From a virus, in the IMG/VR virus record IMGVR_UViG_3300030329_002170, positions 1-44,540 of that record: a stretch of 44,540 nt of DNA. One strand, written 5' to 3'. Of the stretch, positions 31,366 to 41,651 are shown in pieces. A program made the position numbers and the translations under genes. How positions within the stretch are numbered: position 1 is the stretch's first letter; each line of letters begins with the position of its first letter. The notes beneath the pieces were generated by a model, which saw only the letters and a program-made list of their open reading frames with translations, had not been told where the DNA came from and did not search any database.

Positions 31366-34300
31366 TTAGTTATAAAACACAGAATATCTTTTGTAATTTT
31401 CTGAACTTGTTGTAGAATTAAGTAATTTTCTTTTTCTGTAGAAAAATTCATCTTTAGCTTTTTTATATCTAGTTCTAAGCTTATCGTTATTTAAATATTT
31501 TATAAATTCTTTTTCAGGATTCATTCCCTTATCTGTACTATAAGCATCAGATATTCTTGCAGGCCCATAACTATTTAAGTGTGCATCCAAAGCTTTCATA
31601 GTAGCTTTGTGTATTTGTTTAGTAGATAAACCTTGTGAATTGCCTTTATAATCTTTTATGTAAGTAGTAGCAATATAATTATAAGCCGCCCAGTACGCTC
31701 TATCAAAATCTTTCTGATTCCCATTATAAAAAGCATTTCTCAAGCTTCTATAAAAAGGTGTTCTATCTCCCATAAGGTATGGTCTGTCAAGGTTTTTATA
31801 TCCATTTTCTGTTTTCCATCGTCTAGCATAAGTATTAAACTCTTTGTAAGTTTTATAAAGTTTATCATTTTTCCAACCTAAACCAAATGGTTCTTGAAAG
31901 TTTTTTCTATACTGAGCATATAAAACTACTGTACTGCTTAAATAGTCATCAAGCGCTTGACCAACAAATTTTCTTTCTTCTGTTAAACCTAGTTGCGGCA
32001 AAAATGTTTGACCAAATAGACTAGCAGCGCTTGTTAAATTACCAATTACTGCACTACCATATATAGGATTAAAAGAGCTAGCCATCATCTGGTCATCATA
32101 ATTAAGAAAACTAAATTTATCTGATTTTGAAAAAAGACTATTTCCGTAAGGGTTTAATAACATATCTGTGCCTAGCTGCAGCCATTCCGAACGCCACAAA
32201 TAAGAAGATATTTTAGTTAAAGCATCTTCGTTTTCCATTGGATTTTTAGTCTCAAATAATGTATCATACATAGCCCATAACGCCCAACCAGATAAAGCAT
32301 TGCCTACTGTAGCTCTAGCTAAAGGAGCTATATTTTGATGCTTTACTATTGGCTTTAAATGGTTTTGATACATATCAAAAGTTGTAGAGTAGGCCATACG
32401 GTAAAAAAGCGATAAAGGTTTAATATAGCGGTTATTCATCCAATATGGTAAAAGTTGAGGGCCAGTCCCTCCAGACGTAGAAACGTGTGAATAATGCGAT
32501 ATTTTAGCTCTAATATAATCCATTTTACCTGTCATATCCGCATCAGCTAGTCCATCTTGTATTTTTCTGTAATTTTTTTTGTCTAATAAAAAATCTACTT
32601 CATCATCAGATAGCTTGAATACTTTTTTCCAGAAGTCTTTAATTTGTTTTTTAGGTGTGGTTGGAAGAATGTTTTTAATTCCATGAATTTTATCTAATTG
32701 TAATTCAAAAGTCATAAGGCCAGCTTGTACTTGAGCTACACGCCCCCAACTTTCTGTCTTAGTCATTAAGTTAAAATCAAACAATTTTTCCATGCTAAAT
32801 TCACCAAGATTAAATGGCAATTTAACAGCTTTATCTTGTAATGCTAAAGTTTTAGTTTGGTAAGTACTAAATCCTTCTCTTCTAGCTTTGTCCATTAAGC
32901 TTCCATAATTATTGTACAATCTCAAGAATGACCTTGCTGTATTTATTGCCCCAAATGTTCCTAAGCTTCTAGGAATAGTAATAAGTAAATTTTTAACTCC
33001 TGATGTAGGCGATGAAAGACCTGCAGCAGCAGATAGTGTAGAAGTTACAGATAGAAAATTAGTTATTGCATTCCCGTCGCTTCTAGTAATGCCTAATATT
33101 TCCTCTATTTGTTTTGCTGTCCATTTAGCTTGTTTGTTAGAAGACTTATGCATGTCTGCTAGTAAAGCTTTTCCTCCACCAGATATTTTAAACTTAGTTC
33201 CAAAATTAGTAAATTCTGGGAAAAATTTTGCTACTGATATAAATTTAGATGTTACAGTAGAATATCTATCCATGACACTTCCATAATCTTGGATATACGT
33301 TCTAACTTTTTTTGTTTTTTTGCCTGTTAATTTTTGTTTAATAATATTAACTGGTATTTCAGTTTCATAATCTAGTAATATACCTCTAGCTTTAAAGTGT
33401 TTATTAACAACCCTTGCAGGATTATAAGTCATAATGTTATAGGCTTCTTCTTTTATTGCCCTTAAAAGCCCTACATCATTTAAATTCTTTTCGTATTCTG
33501 CTTCCCATTTATTAGGATTATCTTTTTTGTTAAACTTTTTAGAGGCTATCTCACTAGCTCTTTCTTTTATTTTTTTGTTGGCAATCTTTACAATAATAGG
33601 GTTATTTGCTCCTGACGTTGCTATATATTGTAATACTTCTCTACTTACTGCTCTTGTCATGTAATTTTGTACATATTTTTGGTCAAACTCTTTTAACCAT
33701 TCTTCATATTGAAATTTAGTAGATTTTGCTTTTACTTCTTGCTTAACTCTTTTCCAGTAAAAGTCTGTCATTTGTCTGTGATAGTCTCTTGCAACAATGT
33801 GTTTTTGTGTAAAATTGTCTAGCTTATCAAAACCCTCATCATTCATGCTCCATAACTTTTTAGTTTTAGGGTTAACCAGGTCAAACGCTTCGATAGCTTT
33901 TCTTTCGTTAACAGTTAAAGGTCTACCTTTTTGAGTTCTCATATCAACCTCTAAAAGCTCCATATTATTTACATCATTACCTAATACTTCTTTTACTTTA
34001 ATAATAGTGTCATCAGCAAAAGCTTTATCTTTTGTGTAAACTACATCGTAATCTAATAAATCATCTGCTAATTTTTGTGAAGCTTTGCCTCCTTTAGATA
34101 AAACGTAGTATACTGGGAAAAAAAGTTTATTTAAACCAAATGATTGTATTCCTTGTTCTTCTGCAATATCTCTCATGCTAGGACTGTCAAAGTTAAAATC
34201 ATTAACTTTTTCATAGCTATTATAATACTGTTTAACCATATCTATAGTTTTTTGCCCTGAAATATTTTGTATCTCTCCATCTTTAACCCCTAAAGATTCT

Positions 34301-34422
34301 AGAAGCTTAACAGATTCAGATGCAGGAATATTTTGTTTTTTTCTTAATTTTTCTAAATTAAATTTAGGAATATAAAGTTCATCGTCATCTATTAGATTTA
34401 AGTTTAAGCATGCTTTTGCCAT
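31366..34422 (-). CDS. Large internal virion / ejection-type protein
   Basis: A 1,018-residue, mostly helical protein and the last gene of the late arm. The middle (about 500-520) and the stretch ARATVGNALSGWALWAMY (about 725-745) are hydrophobic enough to contact membrane. The segment SGGTGPQLLPYWMNNR (about 670-685) followed by a long helix resembles polyvalent-protein-associated domains (LPD38-like) found in ejected virion proteins. No lytic transglycosylase motif is visible. Coupled by TAATG to the 1,213-residue gene. A role in DNA ejection, like T7 gp15/gp16, is inferred from size, order and composition. Confidence 0.62.
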   Translation of the reverse strand: MAKACLNLNLIDDDELYIPKFNLEKLRKKQNIPASESVKLLESLGVKDGEIQNISGQKTIDMVKQYYNSYEKVNDFNFDSPSMRDIAEEQGIQSFGLNKLFFPVYYVLSKGGKASQKLADDLLDYDVVYTKDKAFADDTIIKVKEVLGNDVNNMELLEVDMRTQKGRPLTVNERKAIEAFDLVNPKTKKLWSMNDEGFDKLDNFTQKHIVARDYHRQMTDFYWKRVKQEVKAKSTKFQYEEWLKEFDQKYVQNYMTRAVSREVLQYIATSGANNPIIVKIANKKIKERASEIASKKFNKKDNPNKWEAEYEKNLNDVGLLRAIKEEAYNIMTYNPARVVNKHFKARGILLDYETEIPVNIIKQKLTGKKTKKVRTYIQDYGSVMDRYSTVTSKFISVAKFFPEFTNFGTKFKISGGGKALLADMHKSSNKQAKWTAKQIEEILGITRSDGNAITNFLSVTSTLSAAAGLSSPTSGVKNLLITIPRSLGTFGAINTARSFLRLYNNYGSLMDKARREGFSTYQTKTLALQDKAVKLPFNLGEFSMEKLFDFNLMTKTESWGRVAQVQAGLMTFELQLDKIHGIKNILPTTPKKQIKDFWKKVFKLSDDEVDFLLDKKNYRKIQDGLADADMTGKMDYIRAKISHYSHVSTSGGTGPQLLPYWMNNRYIKPLSLFYRMAYSTTFDMYQNHLKPIVKHQNIAPLARATVGNALSGWALWAMYDTLFETKNPMENEDALTKISSYLWRSEWLQLGTDMLLNPYGNSLFSKSDKFSFLNYDDQMMASSFNPIYGSAVIGNLTSAASLFGQTFLPQLGLTEERKFVGQALDDYLSSTVVLYAQYRKNFQEPFGLGWKNDKLYKTYKEFNTYARRWKTENGYKNLDRPYLMGDRTPFYRSLRNAFYNGNQKDFDRAYWAAYNYIATTYIKDYKGNSQGLSTKQIHKATMKALDAHLNSYGPARISDAYSTDKGMNPEKEFIKYLNNDKLRTRYKKAKDEFFYRKRKLLNSTTSSENYKRYSVFYN

Positions 34423-37400
34423 TATTTACACTCCATATCGTCTAATATTCTAGATACTACACCTTCATCGACCATGTCATCATCTAAACTTATTTTTTTC
34501 ATTTTTTTAATGTCCATATCAGTCATACCATAATGTTTTAAAATTAATTTTAAATTAGATTCATACTTTTTATTTCCAAGGTTTGCTCTTGAAAAGTCTC
34601 CATGTCGTCCGCCAGTAATTAATATTTTAGCTTTAGCTTTAAGAGTATTTATATCATCAGCAGAGTTTTTAGTTAAAGCTGATTTTTTAAATTTATCCCC
34701 AGGTTTAGTCTGTAATGTGTTAAAGTCTACATCATCCAGTCCTGCCCCAGACTTAATATTAAAACCTGTTTTTTTAGCTAAACTTTCAAGAGATTTAGAT
34801 ATAAAAACACCACTATCTGTAATAGGCATTTTTCTTTTATTATCTACTTTTGCAACAATATCAGTTATTCTTGCTGATGTTTCTGAAAATGTTCTAAATA
34901 AACCTTCTAAAACATGCTTATGTATTGCCATTTTTACAGACTTGCTTTTCGAATCTGTTATTATTTTACCATCTTTACTAAAGTAAATATAACCTTGCTT
35001 GTCTGCATTTTTTGCAATATTATTTAAATTTTCATAACCTTTTTTTAGTTGATATATAGAAATACCTTCTGCGTAATCTAAAGCCCCTTTAGCTAAACCA
35101 TATTTTTTTAGTTGAGCATCACTCATTTTTTCTAATTGACTTGATTTTTTACTATCAAAAATTAACTTTTGATATTCATTTTGTAATTTTTGTAAATCTT
35201 TAAAAGCTTTTGGGTTTTTAGGTAAACCTGTATTTTTGTCCATTTTAAGACCATCTACATAAGCTTTAGTTTCTTTTCCGTATTTTGCTAATTTGTGACC
35301 TAAACCAAACTTATCAACTAAAATAAACTTTTTACTTTCTATCCCATAATTACTTTCTACCCATGTAGAGAATCCTTTTCTATATGTTTTACCTGTAACA
35401 CCAAAAATAGATTGAGACAGTTGTTTAAATGTTTTTTCACCAATAACTTTGTTTGTAAGTTTATCGGAAAGCTTTGTTCTTGATTTTGCAAAAAATGGAA
35501 CAATAAACTGCTTTACTTGCTTTAAAGCATCTTCTCCTTGTATTTTGTTTTTTTTGGCTATTTTAAGAACTGATTTCATCAATCTAGAATAAGAAAGTTT
35601 TTCACCTATAGTGGCTTTTATTTTAGATGCAATTATACCTGCAACTCTTTTGCCTTTTGTTTTGCCCATTGGGTAAGAAACTTTAATTGTTCCATTTTTA
35701 AATTCAAAAGATTTACTTTCTATACCTATACCTAAAGGAGCTTTTTTTTGAGGGTCACTTTTATATAAAGTTGTTAAAGATTTTTTAACTGATGGGTTTG
35801 CTAATCCTTGAGAATCTAAAAACCTATAAAAACTTACTAAACCTAATTTTGGTTTTCCTGTTAATTTACTAGCGTAGTTTTCTAGCCTAGAACCTTTTAT
35901 ATTACCTAAAAAAGAATCATCTCCATCTTTAATCATATTAGTTATAATATCTAATACACCTTTAGCGTACTCCCTAACACCTCCAGGTCCTAGAATAGTT
36001 CCTGCGCCCGCGCCAGACTTCACTTGATACTCAGGCAAAATATCTGTAATAAAGGTTTGAGCCATAAGGAGGTTTTGTCTGGCCATATTTTTTTCAGAAT
36101 CTGTTAGATTTAAATCATCAAGCTTTTCAATTTCAATATCTATTTCTGACCTAATTTTGTCAGCCTCTTTTAAATTAAGCAAAATATCCTCTGCTGGACC
36201 TTCAGGGTCTTTTCTCATTTCATCTGAACGTCTTTTAATTTGAGCTTCTAATTGGTCGCTAGTTTGATTTAAATCTTCTATAACTCTATTTACATTAGCA
36301 TCATCTACAGGTTTAGCTACTTTTGTTCCTAGCTTTTCTTTTAACCTCATATCTAAAAAGTTAACAGTTTCTTCTAATATTTGACTGTCAGAAAAATTAG
36401 GATTTTCTTTTCTAAAAACATTTTCTACTTCATTTATATCAATATCTTGCGCACGTTTAATTTTGTCAGGGCCTGTAACATCCATTTTTAAGGTTGGACC
36501 CTCAGCCTCAAGCCTTTCTAAAAGTCTTATTTTTTTGTCACTTAAATCTGTTTTTTCAGCAGTTAATGATTTTAATGCATTTTCATTTCCTTGTTCCATC
36601 CATTTGTCTAAACGCTCTACCTCATCAAACATCTCACCAGCTTCATCAAAATAATTTCTTACTTTAGCAAAGGCAGCCATTCTTTTTTCATAAAATTCAA
36701 TTGCCTCTTTAGCACTTATTGGTTTACCTTCTTTTATTTTTCTACTATTATTTTTTTCAAACGCTTCTATTTCATCTAGAATTTCTAAATATTCTTTATA
36801 CTCTGGAGACTCTTCCCAAGCTTGCCTTCTTGAATCAATATCAGAAACAGTATCGTCAAATGACGATTGTTTTGCTTGGATTTCAGCGTCTGAGTCGAAT
36901 TGGTCTGCTGATTTTGCGTTTATACTATTTTGAATAGCCTCTTCTTTTTCTAAATATCTTTTTCTTTCTTCAAATTTTTGTTTGTATATTCTTTGTGCTT
37001 TTTCTAAAGGTTCGGCAACAGTTCTTTGAAGACCTATTCCAGCCAATCTAGTAGCTCCTGCAAAACCGCCCATAGTTAAAAGACTAGTCATCATTTCTTC
37101 TGCAGACTTTAGCTGACCATAAGCAACAGCTGTCCCTGTAATATCACCAAGTGTTAGTCCTGCAACGTCAGTAGCGTATTGACCTAATTGACCAGTATAT
37201 TTCATTTTGCTTTTTAAATTTATCAGTCTTTTTTGGCTGGCTCCAGTAAGCTTTTTTTGTAATTCCATATTATCAACAGTTCTTAACATTCTTGTGTGTT
37301 TAGCTGCTAAGAAGGGTCTTGTTGCTCCACCCATAACACCCATAATACCACCATGAACAATACTTGCAAAAGTTTCTTTTGTTATTTCCCCACTAGATAA

Positions 37401-38063
37401 AGGTTTTGGAAAGTTTTCTGGGTCTCTTATATGTTGAGTTCTAGCATACATATTACCTTTCATTCCCTCGTAAGGTATATACATCATTTCACTACCAATA
37501 ATATTTCTAATAGAAGACTCTATAGCTGCTCGCGATTTTTTTAAACCAGGAATTTTTTTAACTGCTTGTTTTGTTAAATATTTAATAGAACCTTTAGCTG
37601 CCCCTGTTGACAAAACTGCCCTACCTAAAATACTACCACCTCCAAATAGACTTAACGCATCAAGTGGCATACCAAAAGCCATGATTCCTGCAATAGCTTC
37701 CTCCCAAATAGCTGGTTGTCTTTCTAATGTAAATTTAGGTTTTCCTCTGGACAAGTCATCTACCATCCCTTGTAAGGACCTGCTATATGCTAGTCTTGCT
37801 AAAAAAGAACTATCCTCATCTATGCCATATAAATTAAACTTATCCATAAAACTATCTTCGTCTGTTTGTTTTAAGTAAACATCAGCAGGGTCTTTTTTTG
37901 GAATAGTAACAGTTTTGTAATTTATTTTGTCCCAGTCTTGTATAGGGGCATCAGGATATTTTTCTCTAGCTTCACGATAAACTTGCTCGTCAGTATAGTA
38001 TCTATACTTATTTGGAAAAGCGTCTCTTAGCTGTTGGATAGCACTTTCTGGGGATACAGGCAT
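34422..38063 (-). CDS. Very large internal virion protein with tyrosine-recombinase-like segment
   Basis: A 1,213-residue protein. Residues 115-345 include Gly/Ala-rich hydrophobic helices (EEAIAGIMAFGMPL, GGIMGVMGGATRPFL). Residues 350-700 are long charged coiled coils. Residues 700-945 look like a tyrosine recombinase: a core-binding-like stretch ending GLANPSV (N756), a beta-hairpin with basic turn GKTKGKR (K801 region), then K892-T-Y-R895 with GFSTW, LGH (H923) and TKAY (Y935). The canonical first arginine is not apparent. The remaining C-terminus is Lys-rich. By position it is an ejected internal protein, 1 base from a 494-residue coiled-coil gene. Confidence 0.65.
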   Translation of the reverse strand: MPVSPESAIQQLRDAFPNKYRYYTDEQVYREAREKYPDAPIQDWDKINYKTVTIPKKDPADVYLKQTDEDSFMDKFNLYGIDEDSSFLARLAYSRSLQGMVDDLSRGKPKFTLERQPAIWEEAIAGIMAFGMPLDALSLFGGGSILGRAVLSTGAAKGSIKYLTKQAVKKIPGLKKSRAAIESSIRNIIGSEMMYIPYEGMKGNMYARTQHIRDPENFPKPLSSGEITKETFASIVHGGIMGVMGGATRPFLAAKHTRMLRTVDNMELQKKLTGASQKRLINLKSKMKYTGQLGQYATDVAGLTLGDITGTAVAYGQLKSAEEMMTSLLTMGGFAGATRLAGIGLQRTVAEPLEKAQRIYKQKFEERKRYLEKEEAIQNSINAKSADQFDSDAEIQAKQSSFDDTVSDIDSRRQAWEESPEYKEYLEILDEIEAFEKNNSRKIKEGKPISAKEAIEFYEKRMAAFAKVRNYFDEAGEMFDEVERLDKWMEQGNENALKSLTAEKTDLSDKKIRLLERLEAEGPTLKMDVTGPDKIKRAQDIDINEVENVFRKENPNFSDSQILEETVNFLDMRLKEKLGTKVAKPVDDANVNRVIEDLNQTSDQLEAQIKRRSDEMRKDPEGPAEDILLNLKEADKIRSEIDIEIEKLDDLNLTDSEKNMARQNLLMAQTFITDILPEYQVKSGAGAGTILGPGGVREYAKGVLDIITNMIKDGDDSFLGNIKGSRLENYASKLTGKPKLGLVSFYRFLDSQGLANPSVKKSLTTLYKSDPQKKAPLGIGIESKSFEFKNGTIKVSYPMGKTKGKRVAGIIASKIKATIGEKLSYSRLMKSVLKIAKKNKIQGEDALKQVKQFIVPFFAKSRTKLSDKLTNKVIGEKTFKQLSQSIFGVTGKTYRKGFSTWVESNYGIESKKFILVDKFGLGHKLAKYGKETKAYVDGLKMDKNTGLPKNPKAFKDLQKLQNEYQKLIFDSKKSSQLEKMSDAQLKKYGLAKGALDYAEGISIYQLKKGYENLNNIAKNADKQGYIYFSKDGKIITDSKSKSVKMAIHKHVLEGLFRTFSETSARITDIVAKVDNKRKMPITDSGVFISKSLESLAKKTGFNIKSGAGLDDVDFNTLQTKPGDKFKKSALTKNSADDINTLKAKAKILITGGRHGDFSRANLGNKKYESNLKLILKHYGMTDMDIKKMKKISLDDDMVDEGVVSRILDDMECK

Positions 38064-38064
38064 G

Positions 38065-39549
38065 TTATTTGCTTATAGTGTTAAGCCAAGTATTCATATC
38101 TGTATTTTTTAATATATCCTCAGCTTGCCTTAATTGATTTTCTAAGTTTTGTATTTCTATATTCATTTCATTTTTACGTTTTACTAAAGACTCTTTATTA
38201 AAAGAAGTTAGTTTAGTTGCCTTATTTTTTTTATCCTCAATATCTTTCCTTAAATCGTCTATTTGTTTTTTAAATGTAACTTGAAATTTTTTAAATTCTT
38301 TTTTAGCTTGAGCTAACTGTTTGTCAGTTAAAGTAGGTTGCGCATCAGTTCCTTTTTTTATTATTTTTTCTTCCCCTCCTGGAACAATAATATCTTCTCC
38401 AAAAGTAAAATCCCCACCTAAAGTTTTATCAGTTTTTTCCCACGCCCATTTTCCGTCAGACTCTAATTGAGAAACATAAGAATCTGGCTGACCAGTAGCT
38501 CCAGCATTTAACTCTTTGTACCGCACATCTTTTTTATCAATTTCTCTGATTATGTTCTGTTTTTGAGCATCCAACAAATCTAATGTTTTTGTTTTTGTGT
38601 CATATTTGGTATCATTTATAACATAAATATAATCATCTCCACTATCATCAACATAAGTTTTTGCTGATTCTCGTTGTGGTCCTGTAAGCTCAGACCATAA
38701 TGGTATTTCATTTTTTTCTATTTGATTATAAATATTGTGAATAGGCATATAGCTATCAAGGTACAAACTTTTCATTTCGTTACCCAGTAAAGGCATAGTT
38801 TGGTTCAACGCTCTACCTGTTGTTTGATTGTAATGTGCCTGTATAGCAGCATTAAATGATGCTTCTGTTATTTCTCCTTTTAATAGCTTAGAATAAAGCA
38901 TTTTTTCACTTTCATCAAAAAGCCCAATCAAATCGCTTGGAAGTTTTTCTAGTACACTTTTTAAACCTAAAGTGTTTTCTGCAAGGTCCATATTAGCGTC
39001 TGGCATTACACTATTAAATTCTGCAGCTTTTGAGTTGTATCTATTAATTAACTTTGATGCTTTAGTAAATTCATCTTTAAATTCTTGTTCAGTCCCATCA
39101 AATACATAATTTCCGCTACCATCAACACCTAGTATCATATTGTTCATTTTATCAATACCAGTCATTATTTCATTTTTAGATTGATTAAAATCTGAATGAG
39201 TTTTTTTTATTGGCTCGATAGCTGTAGACAAAATAGTTGTATAAAATGCATCAGCTCTATCTGATAATTCAGGGTTTTCACTAACAAATCTATCTCTTGT
39301 TTGTTTTAAAAATTCTTCCCCTTTAGAAACACTATCTATATCTGAATTATCTACAAGCTTCATAGAGTTTAACATCATTGTTTGATAAGATTCTTCTTTA
39401 ATAGCTTCACGTCTATCTCTTTGTAGTTGAGCTTGATTAAAAGCACCTTGTACTTGTGAAGCAACTTGAATAGTTTTTAATAATCTATCAAATGGGTCGG
39501 CGCCTAAATTAAGATTTACACTAGCTCCTGGCGGAAGTACTTTAACCAA
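38065..39549 (-). CDS. Coiled-coil internal virion protein
   Basis: A 494-residue hydrophilic helical protein with heptads around residues 50-130 and a long terminal coil (about 405-485, KKQIDDLRKDIEDKKNK). Central residues 270-330 are less helical. It sits between two other internal-protein genes with single-base gaps. No enzymatic motif was seen. Structural or ejection role inferred. Confidence 0.55.
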   Translation of the reverse strand: MVKVLPPGASVNLNLGADPFDRLLKTIQVASQVQGAFNQAQLQRDRREAIKEESYQTMMLNSMKLVDNSDIDSVSKGEEFLKQTRDRFVSENPELSDRADAFYTTILSTAIEPIKKTHSDFNQSKNEIMTGIDKMNNMILGVDGSGNYVFDGTEQEFKDEFTKASKLINRYNSKAAEFNSVMPDANMDLAENTLGLKSVLEKLPSDLIGLFDESEKMLYSKLLKGEITEASFNAAIQAHYNQTTGRALNQTMPLLGNEMKSLYLDSYMPIHNIYNQIEKNEIPLWSELTGPQRESAKTYVDDSGDDYIYVINDTKYDTKTKTLDLLDAQKQNIIREIDKKDVRYKELNAGATGQPDSYVSQLESDGKWAWEKTDKTLGGDFTFGEDIIVPGGEEKIIKKGTDAQPTLTDKQLAQAKKEFKKFQVTFKKQIDDLRKDIEDKKNKATKLTSFNKESLVKRKNEMNIEIQNLENQLRQAEDILKNTDMNTWLNTISK

Positions 39550-39550
39550 T

Positions 39551-40468
39551 TTAGCCTCCTTGAACTGTTTTTATTAATCCTTGATAATCTGCTAATTCTT
39601 TAGCTAAACCTTGAAGAGCTTGACCTCTTTGTCTTCCTACATCACCATAAATGTTTTGAACACCTGATTCAAAAGCTTCCTCTGCAGCAGTTGTAGCGGC
39701 AGCTCTTCCTCCGTAACCTGCAAAATCACCACCTGTAGCAGCAGCAGTCTGCCTTTGTCCAACCAACTTGTCAGCTAACGACCCTCTTCTTTGACCAACT
39801 TGAGCAGAAAAACTTGCTGGGTCTATCCCTCGTAACGAAGATAATTTCATAGGTTTTACCATTCCAGCTCTACCACCTTCCACACCACTTCTTGCTAATG
39901 CTTGAGATAAAGATTGTTGAGAAAATATATTAGGAGCTGGACCTGACTCACTTAAAAACATACCGCTGTCAACATTCATCATATTTTTTAACTCGTTAGT
40001 ATATTGTGATTTGCTCATAAGCTCACCTGTTTTTTTATTTTTAATAAATCCGCCATCTTTTACATAATCCCCTGTTAACATCATCATATCAGCCATTTCT
40101 TTTGTAGGTTGATAGCCTTGTCTTTGCATTTCAAGAAAAGCATCGTAGGTTGCTTGGTCGCTTATTCCTGGAGTAAATTCATTTGCAGCAATATTATATT
40201 GTTTTGGCATAAAAGTTGTTTGCACATCAGACATAAAGCTTGGAGTTAATAAGGAGTCTAGAAGTCCACCTCCTCCTTGCATCCCCACGTTAGTTCCATA
40301 CGTTTGTGCGCTAGGTTGCTGAAAGAAATCAGATGATACGCCTCCTTGGTTCTGTTGGTCCATATAATCTTGAGCATAACCATAATCATCAAAATCTAAA
40401 GACTCTCTCCAATCTTCACCAGTACCAAAATCTACTTCGTCTACCCACTCTCCATCAACCCATGGCAT
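39551..40468 (-). CDS. Probable internal virion protein
   Basis: A 305-residue protein with an acidic, aromatic front (MPWVDGEWVDEVDFGTGEDW), Gln/Gly-rich disordered middle, and an Ala/Gly/Arg-rich C-terminus (GRAAATTAAEEAFESG) that is likely a helical coil. Composition and position match podovirus internal core proteins. Function inferred only. Confidence 0.5.
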   Translation of the reverse strand: MPWVDGEWVDEVDFGTGEDWRESLDFDDYGYAQDYMDQQNQGGVSSDFFQQPSAQTYGTNVGMQGGGGLLDSLLTPSFMSDVQTTFMPKQYNIAANEFTPGISDQATYDAFLEMQRQGYQPTKEMADMMMLTGDYVKDGGFIKNKKTGELMSKSQYTNELKNMMNVDSGMFLSESGPAPNIFSQQSLSQALARSGVEGGRAGMVKPMKLSSLRGIDPASFSAQVGQRRGSLADKLVGQRQTAAATGGDFAGYGGRAAATTAAEEAFESGVQNIYGDVGRQRGQALQGLAKELADYQGLIKTVQGG

Positions 40469-40485
40469 ATAAAAACTCCTTTATC

Positions 40486-41568
40486 TTAATAATATCTTCT
40501 GCTAGGACCTTGAGCTTCAGTTATTACTGGCTCCCCAGCTGGTTGTGTTAAATAATTCATATACAAATCTTGTGCTAAAGGTGCATAATTAGATGGTGTA
40601 AATATAGCTTGACCTAAAGCACTATCTCCGCCTAAACCCATTAAAGGCTGATTAAGTTTATCGAAAGTTGCCCCTCCCATAAACGGAATTGATTTACCTC
40701 CTGCTTTTTCAGCTAATGCAGCTATTTTTTGTGAAAAATCACTTGCTTCAAAAGTTTGCCCACCTATTACATCTCTACTAATTGCTGGTGTTAATTTTTC
40801 AGCTCCACCTTGAATAACCTCAGCAGAAGCATCACCTGGGCCACCGTAATCTGTAATACCTTTTTCAGTTTTAGCAAAAAGCCTATTAAGTATTTTGTCA
40901 GAGTCTGAGTCTTGAGGAAAATAACCCATTTCACCTTTTTTTAATTGCTGCATCGTTTTATCTTTAGCACTTTGAAATGTATCTTTAGCTTTTTGTCCTA
41001 CTTTTTGACCTACATCTTGAGCTACATCTTTAACTTTAGCGCCCGCCCCTTTTAATGATGATGATAACTCTGGGGCTACTTTTCCAACTGAAATAAGGTC
41101 GCCACCTAAAGCGATTAAATCTGATATTCCTGCTGCTTTTTTTCTTCCTTTTAGCATCTCTCCTAATTGAGCTTTACTGCTTTCCGCTCCACCTTTTAAG
41201 TAATTTTCTAAAAAAGTTCCTTTAAATTGAGCTGGAACTCCACCCATACTTTTTATATCTTTTTGCATCTTTTTTAAATCTTTTTGTCTTTTTGCAGCAT
41301 CAGCGGCAGTAAGAACAAGTTTTGCAACTTTTCCCCACGGACCTAAAAACGTGCTTCCAATATTTAGTCCTGTTTTAAGAAGTTTGCCAAATTTACCTTT
41401 AAATAAGCCAGCTCCTTTTTGAGCTTTTTTTTGCATTTTTTCGATTAAATTTTTCATTGCTTTTGTACCTGTTTGTGTCATGTCTGAAACATATCTATCT
41501 TTCATCATGTCTTCGCTGGTACTTATTTGGTCTGCAACCTGTTGCTCTAGTGAAAATGGCTGTCTCAT
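40486..41568 (-). CDS. Probable internal virion protein, Lys/Gly/Ala-rich
   Basis: A 360-residue protein. Residues 35-100 contain a basic amphipathic region with a hydrophobic centre (GLNIGSTFLGPWGKVAKLVL) that could insert in membrane. Residues 170-205 have a repeated VGQKxxx/AKDK pattern like late-embryogenesis coils. It starts the block of internal proteins after an 83-bp AT-rich gap behind the fibre gene; a GGAG site precedes the ATG. Ejection-protein role inferred. Confidence 0.5.
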   Translation of the reverse strand: MRQPFSLEQQVADQISTSEDMMKDRYVSDMTQTGTKAMKNLIEKMQKKAQKGAGLFKGKFGKLLKTGLNIGSTFLGPWGKVAKLVLTAADAAKRQKDLKKMQKDIKSMGGVPAQFKGTFLENYLKGGAESSKAQLGEMLKGRKKAAGISDLIALGGDLISVGKVAPELSSSLKGAGAKVKDVAQDVGQKVGQKAKDTFQSAKDKTMQQLKKGEMGYFPQDSDSDKILNRLFAKTEKGITDYGGPGDASAEVIQGGAEKLTPAISRDVIGGQTFEASDFSQKIAALAEKAGGKSIPFMGGATFDKLNQPLMGLGGDSALGQAIFTPSNYAPLAQDLYMNYLTQPAGEPVITEAQGPSRRYY

Positions 41569-41651
41569 AATTCTCCTTTAAATCTTGCATATAATTTATA
41601 AAAATAAATTAAATATTCATAATAAATATTTTTAAATATTCCAAGCATTTT

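Noticed and set aside
32912-33286. 124-codon plus-strand frame within the 1,018-residue gene
   Set aside because: Antisense to a long convincing gene and isolated from other plus-strand genes.
35229-35966. Functional phage integrase and lysogeny
   Set aside because: The recombinase-like segment is embedded in a virion protein, lacks an evident first arginine, and no attachment site or repressor was found.
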